NCBI RefSeq assembly: GCF_021462225.1
Contig: NC_061802.1
Span: 6,095,859 to 6,159,858 of the forward strand
Source: Girardinichthys multiradiatus
Lineage: Eukaryota; Chordata; Actinopteri; Cyprinodontiformes; Goodeidae
Direction: 5' to 3'
DNA: 64,000 bases
Shown one piece after another: positions 23,542 to 35,504 of the stretch (position 1 is its first letter; the number at the start of each line of letters is the position of its first letter). Below the pieces are notes generated by a model. It did not search any database. It was not told the origin of the DNA and saw only the letters and a program-made list of their open reading frames with translations. The position numbers and the translations under genes are program-made.

Positions 23542-26500
23542 GAGCAGCATCAGCAGCAGCAGTGGGAACAGAAAGAACAGCAGTGTCCCGTGGAAGCTTT
23601 AGAGGAGCAGCAGCAAAATCAGAGTTAACTTTCTTTTTAGCATGCGATCTCTCACTATTGAAGAAGACATATTGATATGTCTGAAGCCTCTTTTATTTTA
23701 CTTGTCTCTGGTATGCTATATTTAGTGTCAAAGAATGTACAACATCATTAGTTAGACTAAAATTAGTACAGTATATGGCCATAACATCTGAAACTGCTAG
23801 TAGTATGTGATGTGTTTTGAGACAATCCAAACAATCCACAGGAAAACCACGACTCAGTGCATGCAAGTTCTTATTGCAGTTTGATATTAAAGCTGCACTA
23901 AAAATAAATAAATAAAAATTGAAAGCATTTTCATTACTATGTTAAAAATGTCAAGAACATCAAGACAGGACAGCAATTATCAGGGATAGCCTTCCCTAAA
24001 AACATATTGAAACTATCAGCATTCATCATCAGACGTGACTAATATGAAAAATGGTCCACCGCTAAATACAAAGCACTTTACTGCTTTCATTCATCTAAGT
24101 ACACACATGCATACAATAGTATTTTCTGTATTCAAATGGACATTAGGCATGGGCTGTGTATTGGTATCAAGCTATGCTAAGGTTTTAAAAAGTTAGTTTC
24201 AAAACCTCAAAAATGTTTTTTCATACCATTCCTACAGTTTAAAATGGTTCAAATCAGATCCAAGAGAAAGTGCTGGAGAGCAAAAATATCTTACAGCTGT
24301 ATGGAGCATAGAGTAATACAGTACTGTCTCTCTTCCAGTTCTTGGTGCAAACTACTTGTCAGCTGGCTGAAAGAATGCTTTCATGTTTTTCATGAACTTG
24401 CAGCCGTTTTAGAAATATCTTTAGTCACAAAGTCTGGCAAGCTGTTTTAAATGAAAGCAGCTGGGTTATATATATTTTTCAGGCTGTGTTGAAGCTGTTT
24501 TTTACTCAAGCCCATCATACTGTGAGATCATCATACTCGTCCATTTAGACAGGGAGTTGGGTTCTCATGTTCTACTTGGAGGACTGTGCCTCTAAACCCT
24601 AAAAGATGCAGTGTTATTCCACATGAGAGGATCACGTCTTAAATCTAAATAGTGTTTTTCTTTCTTAAACATTCAGAATAAAAGATTTAATATCAGTCTC
24701 TACCAAGGCTAATATTATGTCAGCTTTCTGGTTCATGTGATAGAAAGCAGCATGAAAAGTCTGATAAATGTCAAAACATGCATCAAAAGATAAGAATTAA
24801 TAGAAAAAAAATAATTAAGGAGTATGTGGTGAGTCATCAGTCACAGCTAATGGTTGTTGTTAAAGTACACATTATTACATCACTTTATAGATCAAAAACG
24901 TGATTGGTTTAATTTGAATAGTGTTTAAAAACCAAGAAGACTCAGTTGGTCAGCTAGCTTGTTGTTAACCGCTATCTCCAATGCTTCACCGAAGCCCTGT
25001 GCCATGAATGCTTCATGATACAGGGCCAGAACGAGGTCAATATTTAAATATTACATAACAAATAAAGGAGAGGTGCACTGATAAACTATAACATTATGAC
25101 CACTGACAGATAAAGTGAATTCACATGTGATGTGTACTCTCAGGGTATGGGTAGTATTATTTGTTTACCTATAATGGAAGAAAAAGAAATCTGTGATAAT
25201 AATTTGTCACTCTGTGAATATAAGAATTAAAATCCTCAAAAGTGGGAGTATGATGATTATTAATTTAGCTGTTGAAGCAATTTTCTGCCAGTTCCATAAG
25301 GGCATTGACAAATGCTCCAGTTTTAAATTGCAATCAAATGTAATTATTACAGCTGTGCTGCTTAGCAGTTGTAGTTGTAGTTGTAGTTGATGTAGTGGAG
25401 TAGCATATAAATACTGTATATAGCCAATTTTTTTTATCATCATTCTAATAAATGCCACAACATATGATAAACTTTTAAGGTTATATCGCCATTCCTAGAA
25501 CTCATTGACAAATATTGAGAAGATAAGTTCTGCTCATGTGGATAGACATGTTGATCAGAGATGGGAATGTAACTAATCCAATTTGCAATGAGAAAGGCAT
25601 CAAGGGTCATTAGAAGTGGTATAAAGAGACGAGGAGTGTGTTAAAGGATGTTGGAGGAGGGTGTGACAGCCTTGTAGACCTGTTACCACCATTTGACAGG
25701 GTTTGATACGGGTGAACATTGGGGTATGCATGAGGTTAGGTAGTTGTCTTGTACAAATGCCCTGCATCCTTTTTTACAACATAGTCTGAGATTAAATGAT
25801 CTGTGTATACATTTGATCCAACATCAGGCCACTGTAATATGTGTATGCCTGTTAGGCGGGAAACTGAACAGCCACCAAAGTTTTGTCACCTAATTCTAAC
25901 GTCCAGTCACCTCCATAGTGGCAACAGTTTTCCCCTGTACAGGCATCCCCTTCACTAGAAGAGCAGTTAGCTCTACAAAAGGGCTTTGAGACTTTGAGAA
26001 ATGACTTTGAGAGCAAAACATAGACCTTCAAGTGTCTACTCTACCTCCAAACATTCAAAGATTCCATACTGATTGTATCATGCCAATCCAGTTTAATTGA
26101 TTGATATAGTCATTTCACAACAATTTGGCATTTCTTGGAGTTTTCAGATTGAAATCTCCAACACAGTTGAAAATAACTGGAGCAAATTAATGTGATTTCT
26201 ATTAGTGAAATCCCTCCTCTGTGTCTGTATTGAAAACACACAAGAAAGCTAGCCTATAGCCAAAGAAAACTGTGAACATTTTCTCCTCAAGAGTGGTATT
26301 TTGTGTTTTCCAACCCCAAAAATACATTTGTGAAGATAGAAAATGAAAAGAAGCAAAGATGGAATTCTGTTATATGGTGCATAGGACAGAATAAGAAGAA
26401 CTTCTAGGGTTTTCTACTGTGTGTGTCTGCCTTAATATCTTATATAATACAGTAAATATTTGAAAACAACCCTTTTTTAAAAGATATATAAAAAGATGGC

Positions 26501-27082
26501 ATGTATCATCATGTTCTAAAACCATAAAAACACAGAAATAATATACACACATAAATAGATAGCACAACATAGTGCATAAACTCCAAATCTCCATGTCTCA
26601 ATAATTAGATGCAGACACAGTCTCAGCTGTTTGGTTCATATGACAAAGTAGACAAACAGGACTCATATTTGAGTGTTTGCAAATCATACAAACTAAAGCT
26701 ATTAGTGGAGATTGCATAGCCCTGCTGAGAACAAAATAGATTAAAATAGTCATCTTATGAGAAGCACAGAAAGATGGGCTTTGAATGTGTTGCCTTGAAG
26801 ATTAGAATTAAATATTCTCTTTATGTAAAAGGAGGCTAGTTTTGTATGGACTGTAAGTCAGATAGACGTACATAAGGAGAGGACTGGGCAACACATTATA
26901 TCATGCATTAAAACAGAAAAGATCAGGTCCTGAAAATAAAAACGGTAATAAACTATTTAGCCAGATGGTGAACAATAAGCCTGTGCCATTACAAGCTTGT
27001 AACAAGTGTGACAGATTGGTATAGCTAAAATGTGTGCTAGATAGGATGATAATCTGCACTACCTGAGGGTGGAGGATTTAAC

Positions 27083-27084
<2 letters not shown>
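23542..27084. other. Single-copy AT-rich DNA with a Tc1 scrap
   Basis: No exon is recognised. It contains a small hairpin at 24995-25025, the Tc1 terminal fragment at 25.1 kb and a short GTTGTA-type repeat at 25368-25390. Confidence 0.45.
25070..25170 (+). mobile_element. Tc1-like terminal fragment
   Basis: AACTATAACATTATGACCAC followed by TGACAGATAAAGTGAAT matches the left terminal region of a widespread fish Tc1 family. No transposase sequence follows. A similar scrap (TATAACATTATGATAACTGA) lies near 31981. Identification is from memory of the family. Confidence 0.4.

Positions 27085-27171
<87 letters not shown>
27085..27171. repeat. GT microsatellite, 43 repeats
   Basis: Uninterrupted GT dinucleotide run of 87 bases, likely polymorphic. 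The CA array at 27271-27295 is in the opposite register about 100 bases away, so the two could pair as a large imperfect hairpin. Confidence 0.98.
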
Positions 27172-27173
<2 letters not shown>

Positions 27174-27270
27174 AGAGAGATAATGTTTGAAAGCATGACT
27201 CCATGATGGCAGAACAGTTGCATGTCAAGACAGCAAAGTATATGACACTGCATCACATATCATCCTTATA

Positions 27271-27295
27271 ACACACACACACACACACACACACA
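27271..27295. repeat. AC microsatellite
   Basis: Twelve AC units, followed by a degenerate AC-rich region to about 27345. Confidence 0.95.
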
Positions 27296-27829
27296 AACCG
27301 ACAAACACACACACATCACCCAAGCATACACACACACCTCCCTCTCCCTACAGGCATGCTGGTTTCATTAACTCATCACAGTGCTAAAATGACCAGCCCA
27401 CAGTAACAAAATTAACTATTTGTTTATTGTTTATTTATTTATTCTAAACCAACATATAAACATTTTTAACCTTGTTAACTGAACTCTATTTAATCTTGTA
27501 TGTTAGGGAGCTATAGGCATTTTCTACTTTGGTGGATAATAAAATATTCTATTCCTTCCTTTCTTCTTTTCTAATGGATACTGTTTCCATCTTAAACTTA
27601 TGTTGTGATTTTAGCAATAAAATAAGTGTACAACCGTCATGAAACAAGGAGAAGTCTAATAATCTGTCATACTAATCAGATAATCCATTCAGGGAGCCCC
27701 AGCGTTAACATAGACCGAATGAGAAATACTGCAGCAGGTTTGTGTCACTCTGTGGTGCCTTACATGGTAGAGCAGAGTAGTTATCCATCTGGCAGGATGC
27801 TGGTGGTGAATCCGGTTCTCAGGAAAATC
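27296..27829. other. Unassigned DNA upstream of CpG-rich block
   Basis: AT-rich, with no repeat recognised. A 113-codon open frame (27626-27967) enters the CpG block but has no recognisable similarity. Confidence 0.4.
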
Positions 27830-28345
27830 TCTTTATTTGTCCCTGTGGATTCTGCAGCATCGAAAAGGGATCAGTCTACCGGGACGAACCAAACCGGTAC
27901 GAAACCAGGACAGGTACCCGCACAACCAGCCCCATCTTTAGCACCCCAGCGGCCAGAGAACGGATGAGATGAGCGCATCTGCCCGTACACTGATTTCAGG
28001 ATCACTCGGGAAGGTTTAAATCCTGCTCAGCTATACACAAAGATTGCACGGTGCCTCCAGTTAGTTTATTTGATGTCCTCGGTCCAGTTAAGGAGAAAAG
28101 AAAAAACAGATGCGGGCACACCCCGCAGAGAGAGACCTGCAGCGTAAAGATGTGAATGATCGGACCCGTGACCGACGGGGAGCAGAGGCGTTTTCTCCGC
28201 TGCAGGAAAAGACACGTTTAGCAGCGTCTCCTCCCATCTGTCCTCCGTGGTGAGAGGAGAGGGAGGCAGAGCGAAGAGATGGCTGAAGATGGAACCAGGA
28301 CTCAGAAGCGGGTGCGTTTGCGCGTGCGCACAAGTTTGTGCGCTT
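27830..28345. promoter_or_regulatory. CpG-rich promoter-like block
   Basis: Roughly 35 CG dinucleotides in about 515 bases, against a background where they are scarce. I see no transposon similarity. An NRF1-like palindromic stretch (TTGCGCGTGCGCAC) lies at about 28317-28330. No clear TATA box is visible. These traits suit an unmethylated vertebrate promoter, but the direction is unresolved because plausible starts exist on both strands. The CpG count is by eye. Confidence 0.5.
28279..28311 (+). CDS. Possible first coding exon in CpG block
   Basis: An ATG with purine at -3 and G at +4 (AGAGATGG) opens the peptide MAEDGTRTQKR. A possible splice donor GTGCGT begins at 28312. I do not recognise the peptide. 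The support is only the CpG-rich context, the start context and the donor. On the minus strand a competing short start (MGLVVRVPVL, near 27930) is also followed by a donor-like GTACCTG. Treat this as a hypothesis about where a transcript might begin. Confidence 0.2.
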
Positions 28346-28704
28346 TAGTTCGCTGGTTTGACTGTACATGAGAGATAAGAGAACAAAAACAGCGGAAGTA
28401 GTCACAGTACAGACAGGCGTAACAATTCTAGTGAAGATGAGGTTGAATGCAGTTGCCATGTCGTTTATAGGTTTTGTTTGAGAGGCTTGTCTCATGTTCA
28501 TTTATTCATTCACCTATTTGTTTGTTTATTTTTAACTGTTAACATTAGGGCAGTTTCGATGACAGTTAATGTTAAAAATCGAAACCTATTAAATATGTTG
28601 CAGTTCCTAAATATTGTTTATTTTCTTGAGCCCCTATCTGTTGTGATGTACCTCAAGGGTTTATGTTAGGTTCTATTTAGTTTACATTGTATATTCTGTA
28701 TTTA

Positions 28705-28940
28705 GGGGCTGCACAGTTGGTAGCACGGCTCCTGGCCCGGGGACTTTCTGCATGGAGTTTGGATGTTTTCCCTGTGCATGCATGGGTTCTGTCTGGGTAC
28801 TCTGGCTTCCACCCACAGTCAATAAACAGGAGATTGGGCTCTCTTAATTGCCCTTAGAAATGAGTGTGTGTGTCTGTGTTGGAGTGGTGAACTATGCAGG
28901 ATTTGCCCAGGATGTAGAGACAGTGGATGGATGGACTATG
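28705..28940 (+). mobile_element. SINE family A, shortened copy
   Basis: Plus-oriented. The head reads GGGGCTGCACAGTTGGTAGC. The core includes CATGGAGTTTGGATGTTTTC and CTGGCTTCCACCCACAGTC. It ends at a short GGATGGATGG tail near 28928. The B-box region is partly deleted. It lies directly before an L2-type LINE fragment. Confidence 0.75.
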
Positions 28941-28964
28941 TGTTTAGGACTGATATTCAGATAT

Positions 28965-29745
28965 AATTTCTTGGGTATGCTGATGGGTATGCTGGGTATG
29001 CTGATGACATCCAAATTGATTTCGTTTTTAATTTTGCTTTTGGGTGTATCTGCTCCACTGCAGCCTTTATTGAATTGCCTTCTAGAAGTAAAGACTGGTT
29101 GACACAAAACTCCCTCACACTAACTGAAAATAAAACTGAAGTCATTGTATTTGGAAGTCATTCCCCAATGGATTACCCAGGTGATTTCCTTGGTCCTCTT
29201 GCTTCTCAATGTCCCTCCTCTGGCAAAAATGTTGGAGTGTTTTTAGATAATTCTTTTAAGTTAGAGAAGCAAGTAAATTGTAAATACCAGTTACTAGTAT
29301 CAGTTACATCATATATCTAAAGTGAAACCTTTTCTACATTCAAAAGACCATGAAAACATGTCTTCATGGTCTTTTACCCTACCTTTAAAGTCTTAAATGG
29401 TGCGGCACCCATTTATTTAACTAATCTGCTCTAGCCATATATCCCCAAAAGAGCATGAAGATCATCCAGGCAGATGCCTTAAAAACAGTCTTTTAAATCC
29501 CTTTGAAAACATACTTATTTGTATTGGCTTTAATCTGAGCTTAGTTTGAGTCTAAGTAGGTCTATTCTGTTGTGTTCACTGCTTATTAAGCTGTTTTTAT
29601 TTTTCATTTTAATTTTCTCTAATTTATTGAAAATACTTTAAAACGCTCTAGAGATACAACAGTAAAATAAAATAATCTTGTGAGGTGCTTTGGTTAAATT
29701 TGTTGCTTTTAAATATGCCATATAAATTAAAATTGACACTGAATG
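28965..29745 (+). pseudogene. L2-type LINE reverse transcriptase remnant
   Basis: A RT active-site motif, GYADDIQI, is readable near 28992-29015. It continues (ELPSRSKDWLTQNSLTLTEN, then KTEVIVFG) to about 29150, the region just after the catalytic motif in L2-group elements. A weaker match to the family's C-terminal part (LNGAAPIYLTNLL) is seen near 29395-29435, and a tail-like ending near 29700-29740. GGGTATGCTGAT is locally duplicated at 28973-29003. Numerous stops and lost segments mean no product. Confidence 0.7.
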
Positions 29746-30829
29746 AAGAAATTGATTAGAAAATTACAGAAAGGGTTGAATGGACTAAGTAATAGATGTT
29801 TTCTATTGGAGGGAGTACATCATTTTTTTCATGAGGTTTCATGTGACACCATTGTATTGAAATTTACACTGTTGTTGACTGTTTAGTTAGCTGTGTTTCT
29901 TACACCAAATCTGGGAAGGTCTGGGGATAAAACCTGCTCTGTTAGATCAATACAATAATCCAACTTTGGTTAGGATATATCTAGCTCATGAATCGATTAT
30001 TCTAAGGTTAGTAATAACATCTCCACTGCAAATATTTGTATAGCAAACATGTTTTTTAACAAAATATATTTTTTAATCAAATGTAATCTCAGATTATGCT
30101 TCCAAACTTTTACATTAAATAAATCCTTTGCAACAAGATACTGTCCTACTGCCAGAACTTTTAAGCATTTGGTCAATGGCTTCAAATAAATGTTTCCTTT
30201 TCCTCCTCCATCGTACCACAGACAAACATTTCTACATCTTAATGAAAAACATAAGTCTGACAACAGATTTTTAACCTATGAAACATAACTATCACATTGA
30301 ATGATTTGGACAACTATGATGATGCTAGAAAAGAAAGACGTTTCTTAAAAAGATGGGACTTTTGTCCACAACTGTTTTATATGTTTTTTCCAAGGTTTTC
30401 AATCTGAATAGTTTGTTCATGCTAACCCTAAGTCAATTTAATACTGTTGGCTTCTTTTAAAATCACTCTGTTGAGCAGTGAATACAATCAACTGACAGAT
30501 ATCACATTCCTCCTTATCGGTGAAACAATCTCTTTGGCAATGCTATGTAAAATGTATGCATACAAGCACAGAGTTTTATTTAGCAGCTGTCCTGCCTGTA
30601 CCAAGGTCAGCAGCATGCCAAATCCAGCAACCCTCCTGGCCAGTGCCCCATCTTCAATGTTTATTTTCTTCCTTTTCTTGGCTTCTGTCAAACTGCAATG
30701 ACATTTCTTATGGTTTTCTTTAAACTGTTATTCTCTGATGCTACTCTTACATAATTGCCAGATTTCTGTATTGAACAACCAACAGTTGGGTGACTTCTGA
30801 AGGTAATTGGTTGTATTGGATTTAAAGTA
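29746..30829. other. Unassigned AT-rich DNA
   Basis: No repeat or exon recognised. The open frame at 30447-30701 is not supported by similarity. Confidence 0.4.
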
Positions 30830-31050
30830 GAGGTTTCAGATTAATACAGATTAAATACCACACAGTTTATTTCTTTTTACTTGTAAAACCCTTTGAAAAC
30901 CTTGAATCAATATCCTTACATTTTATAGTTATGCACTATTTTTGTTTTTTATCACATAAAATTCCAATAAAATATATCAAAGTTTCTTGTAGTAATGTAA
31001 CAAAATGTGAAAATATTCAAAGGATATGAAAATCTTTGGACAGCAGAGAA
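30830..31050 (+). mobile_element. Tc1-like right-terminal fragment
   Basis: Shows the order typical of the fish Tc1 right end: AAAACCTTGAATCAATATCC, ATAGTTATGCACTATTTTTG, ATCACATAAAATTCCAATAA, then AACAAAATGTGAAAATATTC. Similar ends are at 10.8, 44.1 and 56.0 kb. No coding part remains. Confidence 0.6.
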
Positions 31051-31370
31051 TATGACAACTTTAAGCAAACCGCCAGCATTTCAATTTCAGCTTATTTCTA
31101 AATCTTTAAGCTTTTAAACCAGCGTTAAAAAGGGATATAAAAATAGACATCTGAATATGGGTGGACTCCAAATTCAGGGGTGTTTGGTTAAACTACCAAG
31201 AAGGAAACACAGGCTTTTCAGTTAAGTTGTGTGGGCTGATGCAACTGGGGGAGCTGGTAGTAGTCGGAGTACTGGCTTGCTCAATAGCCAGATTTCACAA
31301 AAGCATAGCCTCCAGGTAGTTCTCTGTAATCCTAATTTGGTCCCTTTTACAGCACAATACCAGATCCATA
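31051..31370. other. Unassigned DNA, possibly decayed SINE
   Basis: The segment from 31225 may be a strongly decayed 3' part of the SINE that follows (GGGGGAGCTGGTAG), but it does not align convincingly by eye. Confidence 0.3.
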
Positions 31371-31545
31371 CAGCACAAACAACCACACACACACTGATTT
31401 CCACACCTAAGGCCAATTTAGAGACCAATTAACCTAACAGTCATGTTTTTGGACTCTGGGAGGAAGCCGGAGTACCCGGTAAGAACCCACGCATGCACGG
31501 GGAGAACATTCAAACTCCATGCAAGACCCCCGGCCAGGGGAAAAT
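31371..31545 (-). mobile_element. SINE family A fragment
   Basis: Minus-oriented core: ACCAATTAACCTAACAGTCA, then GGAGGAAGCCGGAGTACCC and ACGCATGCACGGGGAGAACA. It breaks off in the B-box side (CCCCCGGCCAGGGG), so the tRNA-like head is lost. Confidence 0.75.
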
Positions 31546-32441
31546 ATTCAGTCAGTCCCTCCATACCCTATCACAATAAAAGCAGACTGAAGGGTAGACC
31601 GAGGTAGCAGCATAAGTATGAAGGTAACAAACATCACACGAACATGTTGCCAGACAGCCTCAGACAGGATCCACAGTTTTTCTAATGAACTTCAAGTCCG
31701 ATTTTAAACATAAAAATGAACAAAAATACATTTTGGTTTGCATTCATCTAAAATAACTTCATATAATATTACAATGTGTAAACATTTAAATAAATAAGCT
31801 AAAACAAACACATGTCAGAAGGCAGTAGAAATTTCTTTATGGATTTTGTTGGGAAAAAAAGTAGTTTTTCTAAAGATGTCAAATTTGTTTAGAAGACAAA
31901 AACATGCACCTCCAAAGTAGGCCTAAATGGGACTAATCAAGGGTTACTGCAGCAGAAAACATCAGCTATGAACAAAGTGTTTATAACATTATGATAACTG
32001 ATAAAAAGAAATAGCCTTAGGGGAAACTGGTTTTGTAGTTTTCTTCTAAAATTGGGAAGGTGAATCTACAGATTTAAGTAGATGCTCTAGTTATGATTTA
32101 AACTAACCCCTGACTCTGCAGCTCTTCTTTATTCTACTGTAACAGTGACACATTATCCTTCTCGGTGCCAGTTGGCGGTGCCTGCATAAAGCTCCAGTTA
32201 GGCCCAGATGGCAGCATCGGGATTCTCCCAGATTGACTGAGTTTGACTACAGTCTGTGAGTAAACAGGAAGCTGGCCAGCTTGTCATTGCAAGTCATCTT
32301 TCTGTCTCTGTCTCTGGGGCTTGCTATATGCCTTTTCACTTGAACATGAACATCACTTCCAGGGTTCCAATGTCCTTCTGATAAATCTAAAAGGACTCAT
32401 GATATTGCAGATTTCTTTTGTTGTGGTCCAGCAGTAGCATT
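31546..32441. other. Unassigned DNA
   Basis: No exon or repeat recognised apart from a small Tc1-terminal-like string near 31981. Confidence 0.4.
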
Positions 32442-32690
32442 TTCTGTCAGTCAGTCAGTCAGTCAGTCATTTTCTACCACTTATTCCATAGTGGGTCACG
32501 GGGGAGCTGGTGCCTATCTCCAGCAGTCTATGGGCGAGAGGGGTACACCCTGGACAGGTCGCCAGTCCATCGCAGGGCAGCACACAAACAACCATGCACA
32601 CACTCATTCATACACCTAAGGGCAATTTAGAGTTACCAATTAACCTAACAGGCATGTCTTTGGAGTGTGGGAGGAAGCCGGAGCATTTTC
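32442..32690 (-). mobile_element. SINE family A, head-truncated
   Basis: Begins with six GTCA repeats (the tail) at 32444-32468. It then matches the 2.75-kb copy closely (TTTTCTACCACTTATTCCAT, then CACCCTGGACAGGTCGCCAG) up to GGAGGAAGCCGGAG at 32690, where it stops abruptly. The head side is missing, so this is a 5'-truncated insertion or a later deletion. Confidence 0.85.
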
Positions 32691-32834
32691 TGTTTTGAAA
32701 AAAATGGAAGATAGGCTATGTCCTATATTTGGTGTTTAAGGTTGTGAGCTCTTATACATATTTTAAAAATGTAGTTTATTATATGTAGTTTCACTGAAAA
32801 TTACCAATACATACAATTATCTAGTAATTATATA

Positions 32835-33055
32835 GATGTGCAAAAGTATTCATTTGCCTTTCACTTTTCACATTTTGTCACATTGCAACCAGAAACGTCC
32901 AGTGTATATGATCAGGAGGTTATGTGAAAGACCATCAGAAAGTAACAGATAATTGTTTCAAAAGTTTCAATAAAATACAATAAAGTTTCTGGACAGAACA
33001 TGACAAAATGCATAAGAGATGAAGAGGTAGTAATACATCAGCAAGACACTGTATG
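32835..33055 (+). mobile_element. Tc1-like left-terminal fragment
   Basis: GCAAAAGTATTCATTTGCCT, CACATTTTGTCACATTGCAA and a later GACACTGTATGTGC end match the terminal repeat of the fish Tc1 family whose right ends lie at 31.0 and 44.1 kb. It may be a MITE-like copy of about 220 bp with both ends and no gene. Confidence 0.55.
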
Positions 33056-33764
33056 TGCATTGGACCATTCTTTTTGCACAAAGCCTTAATAATAAATGTA
33101 ACTTTCTCTAATTATTATTTCGTTGAGGTATCCTTCTCTAATCTCTAAAGTCAATCTGACAAGCTGTATGTTAAAAAAAAAGTTAATTCATTGTTGCAGA
33201 TGTTCGACCACAACGGCTTGACTCTTTATAATACTCTATAGAGTATCCATTTGATTGACCCAATGATGCTTTTTATTCTGGTAAAGTTCACCCCAGTCCA
33301 CAGGACTAATGTTTAGAAGCGGAGGAAACTTCCATGTTAAATCAAATACTATTCTATGCAAGCCTTACAATTAGCAAGCTGATGATTAATACAACATTTT
33401 GTCATTTCTTCCAAAATTTCAATAGTTGTTTAATTTGCTTACAGCGTAGTCTGACCGGTGAATTATTGCCCTCAAATTAGATTCATACAGAAACAGGAAC
33501 AAGTTGGAAAATTTAACAAAGCTAAAAATGTGGGCATTCCGTAGATGGTTTGTGAAAATGCTACTTTGAAGATACAGTTTAGCTAAAAGACTGAGGTTTG
33601 TCCGGTTAAAACCAATGCCAATGCAAATGTTAAACGTGTTATGGAATAAAGCAAGCTAAAAAGAGCAAGATAAAGTGGTCTAGCAGCTAATGCAAACACA
33701 AGAGGAATATTCTTTATATGCAGACAAAATGTCTAACAGCAGATCATTCAGTTAATTCTATTTA
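33056..33764. other. Unassigned AT-rich DNA
   Basis: Holds a perfect 16-base palindrome, ATACTCTATAGAGTAT, at 33231-33246. Nothing else is supported. Confidence 0.4.
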
Positions 33765-35230
33765 CAGTGTGACTACTCGTACTCGTACTCGTACCATCCG
33801 GGATTGGGTTATGGGGGCAGACTCAGTAGAGACACCCAGACGTCCCACTCCCCAGACACCTCCTCCAGCTGCTCTGGGGGGAGACCTAGGCCAGCCAAGA
33901 GACTTAGTCCCGCCAGCGTGTCCTGGGCCTCCTCCCAGTGGGACGTGCCCGGAAGCGTCCAGGTGGCAGTAGAGATGCCCGAGCCACCTCAACTGGCTCC
34001 TCTCAATGTGGAGGAGCACTCTACTCCGAGCTTCTCCCAGATGGCCGAGCTCTTCACCCTATCTCTGGGAGTGCCCAGCCACCCTACCGAGGAAGCTCAT
34101 TTCAGCTGCTTGTATCCAGGGTCTCGTTGTTTCGGTCATGACCCAAAGTTCATGGCCATAAGTGAGGGTAGGAACATAAACCGACTGGTAACTCAAAAGC
34201 TTCGCTTTTCGGCTCAGCTCTCTCTTCACCACAACAGACTGGCACAGCGTCCCCATTACTGCGGCAGTCGCACTGATCCATCTGTCGATCTCCCGCTCCA
34301 TTCTTCCCTCACTCGTGAACAAGACCCCGAGATACTTGAACTCCTCCGCTTGAGACAGGAACTCCCCTCCAACCTAAAGAGGACAAGTCAAACTTTTCTG
34401 GTCGAGAACCATGGCCTCGGACTTGGAGGAGCTGATCTTCATCCTTGCCGCTTCACACTCGGCTGCGAACCGCCCCAGTGCATGCTGTAGGTCTGGGCTA
34501 GAGGGGGCCAGCAGGACCGCGTCATCTGCAAAAAGAAGAGACAAAATCCACTGGTCCCCAAACCTGACCCCCTCCAGCCCTTGGCTGCGCCTAGAAATCC
34601 TGTCCATAAAAGTTGTGAATAAATTGAGCTGGTCCAGTGGTCCATGGACCAGCTCTGTTCCTCCTGAAGCCGAAGTTCGACTATCTCCTCTCCAATACCC
34701 TGGCCTTACCATGGAGCTTTTTATCCACCTCAGTGACTTCAGCCTGGGTGATGAAAGAGTCAAACCCCGAGTCCCCATCGTCTCCACCAGGGAATGCGTG
34801 ATGGCAGGATTTAAGAGATCCTTGAAGTACTCCTTCCACTGCCCGATAATGTCCCCTGTCGAGGTCAGCAGCTCCCCACCCCCACTGTACACTCTGTTGG
34901 CGAAGCACTGCTTCTCCCTCCTGAGGTGCCAAAAAGTTCCAGAATTGCTTCGAGGCCAACCGGTAGTCCTTCTCCATGGCCTCACCGAACTCCTCCCAGG
35001 CCAGAGTTTTTGCCGCTGCCCGGGCTGTGGCTTGACCTCACGGTACCCATAAGCCGCCTCAGGAGTCTCACAAGCCAACCACAGTCGATAGGACTCCTTC
35101 TGCTTGACAGTATCCTTTACTGTTGGTCTCCACCACCAGGTTCGGGGAATGCCGCCAAGACAGGCACCGCAGACCTTACGGCCGCAGCTACAGGCAGCAG
35201 CATCGACAATAGATGCGGAGAACAATGTGA
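33765..35230 (-). pseudogene. RTE (Rex3-like) LINE polymerase remnant
   Basis: Minus strand. From the 5' side, a frame from about 35225 to 34374 contains the linker region (WKEYFKDLLNP). It then jumps to MDRISRRSQGLEGVRFGDQ and the catalytic LLFADDAVLLA (complement of about 34508-34540). The stretch normally between them, holding RT motifs A and B, is deleted around 34620-34680. A frameshift follows, and MEREIDRWISATAAVMGTL through YVPTLTYGHELWVMTE continues in another frame (34322-34059). LLLHIERSQLRWLGHL follows near 34015-33970, and an ACGAGT repeat tail lies at 33775-33795. Clade assignment from remembered Rex3-like sequence is tentative. Plus-strand open frames over this region are antisense shadows. 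Confidence 0.82.
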
Positions 35231-35265
35231 CTATACATCATTTATTGTTATTTTAGAGCATTTAA

Positions 35266-35504
35266 TGTCATATTTTGAGGAGATGAAGGACCAAATCGGA
35301 TACAGGACATCGGCAGGCACATGGTGGATGGATGTATTTTATTGATAACACTTACTGACATGGAGGAAACACAGGAATCTGGGAGGGAACAACAAACATC
35401 CCGAGAATGAGAAGACAGGAACTCAAATACACTGAGGTGAGAAAGACTACATGGAAAACAGGTGGGTGCAATTAACAAAACACCTTCAGGTGCAGATCAT
35501 GACA
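35266..35504 (-). mobile_element. Probable small solo LTR
   Basis: A 239-bp unit beginning TGTCAT and ending ATGACA. It is flanked by 5-bp near-duplicates, TTTAA (35261-35265) and TTCAA (35505-35509). On the minus strand an AATAAA signal sits about 70 bases before the end, as in the longer LTR at 49 kb. TG...CA ends plus a 5-bp duplication suggest an LTR left after recombination. The mismatch in the duplication and the short length leave a MITE possible. Confidence 0.5.

Noticed and set aside
27037..27256. Histidine-threonine repeat protein on the minus strand
   Set aside because: Translation of the GT array; simple repeat, not a gene.
28088..28501. 137-codon minus-strand frame over the CpG block
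   Set aside because: No recognisable domain, and GC-rich DNA favours long open frames by chance. Kept only as promoter context.
33804..35052. Long plus-strand open frames of 228 and 213 codons
   Set aside because: They are antisense to the RTE LINE, whose minus-strand reading shows family motifs (FADD, LTYGHELW).
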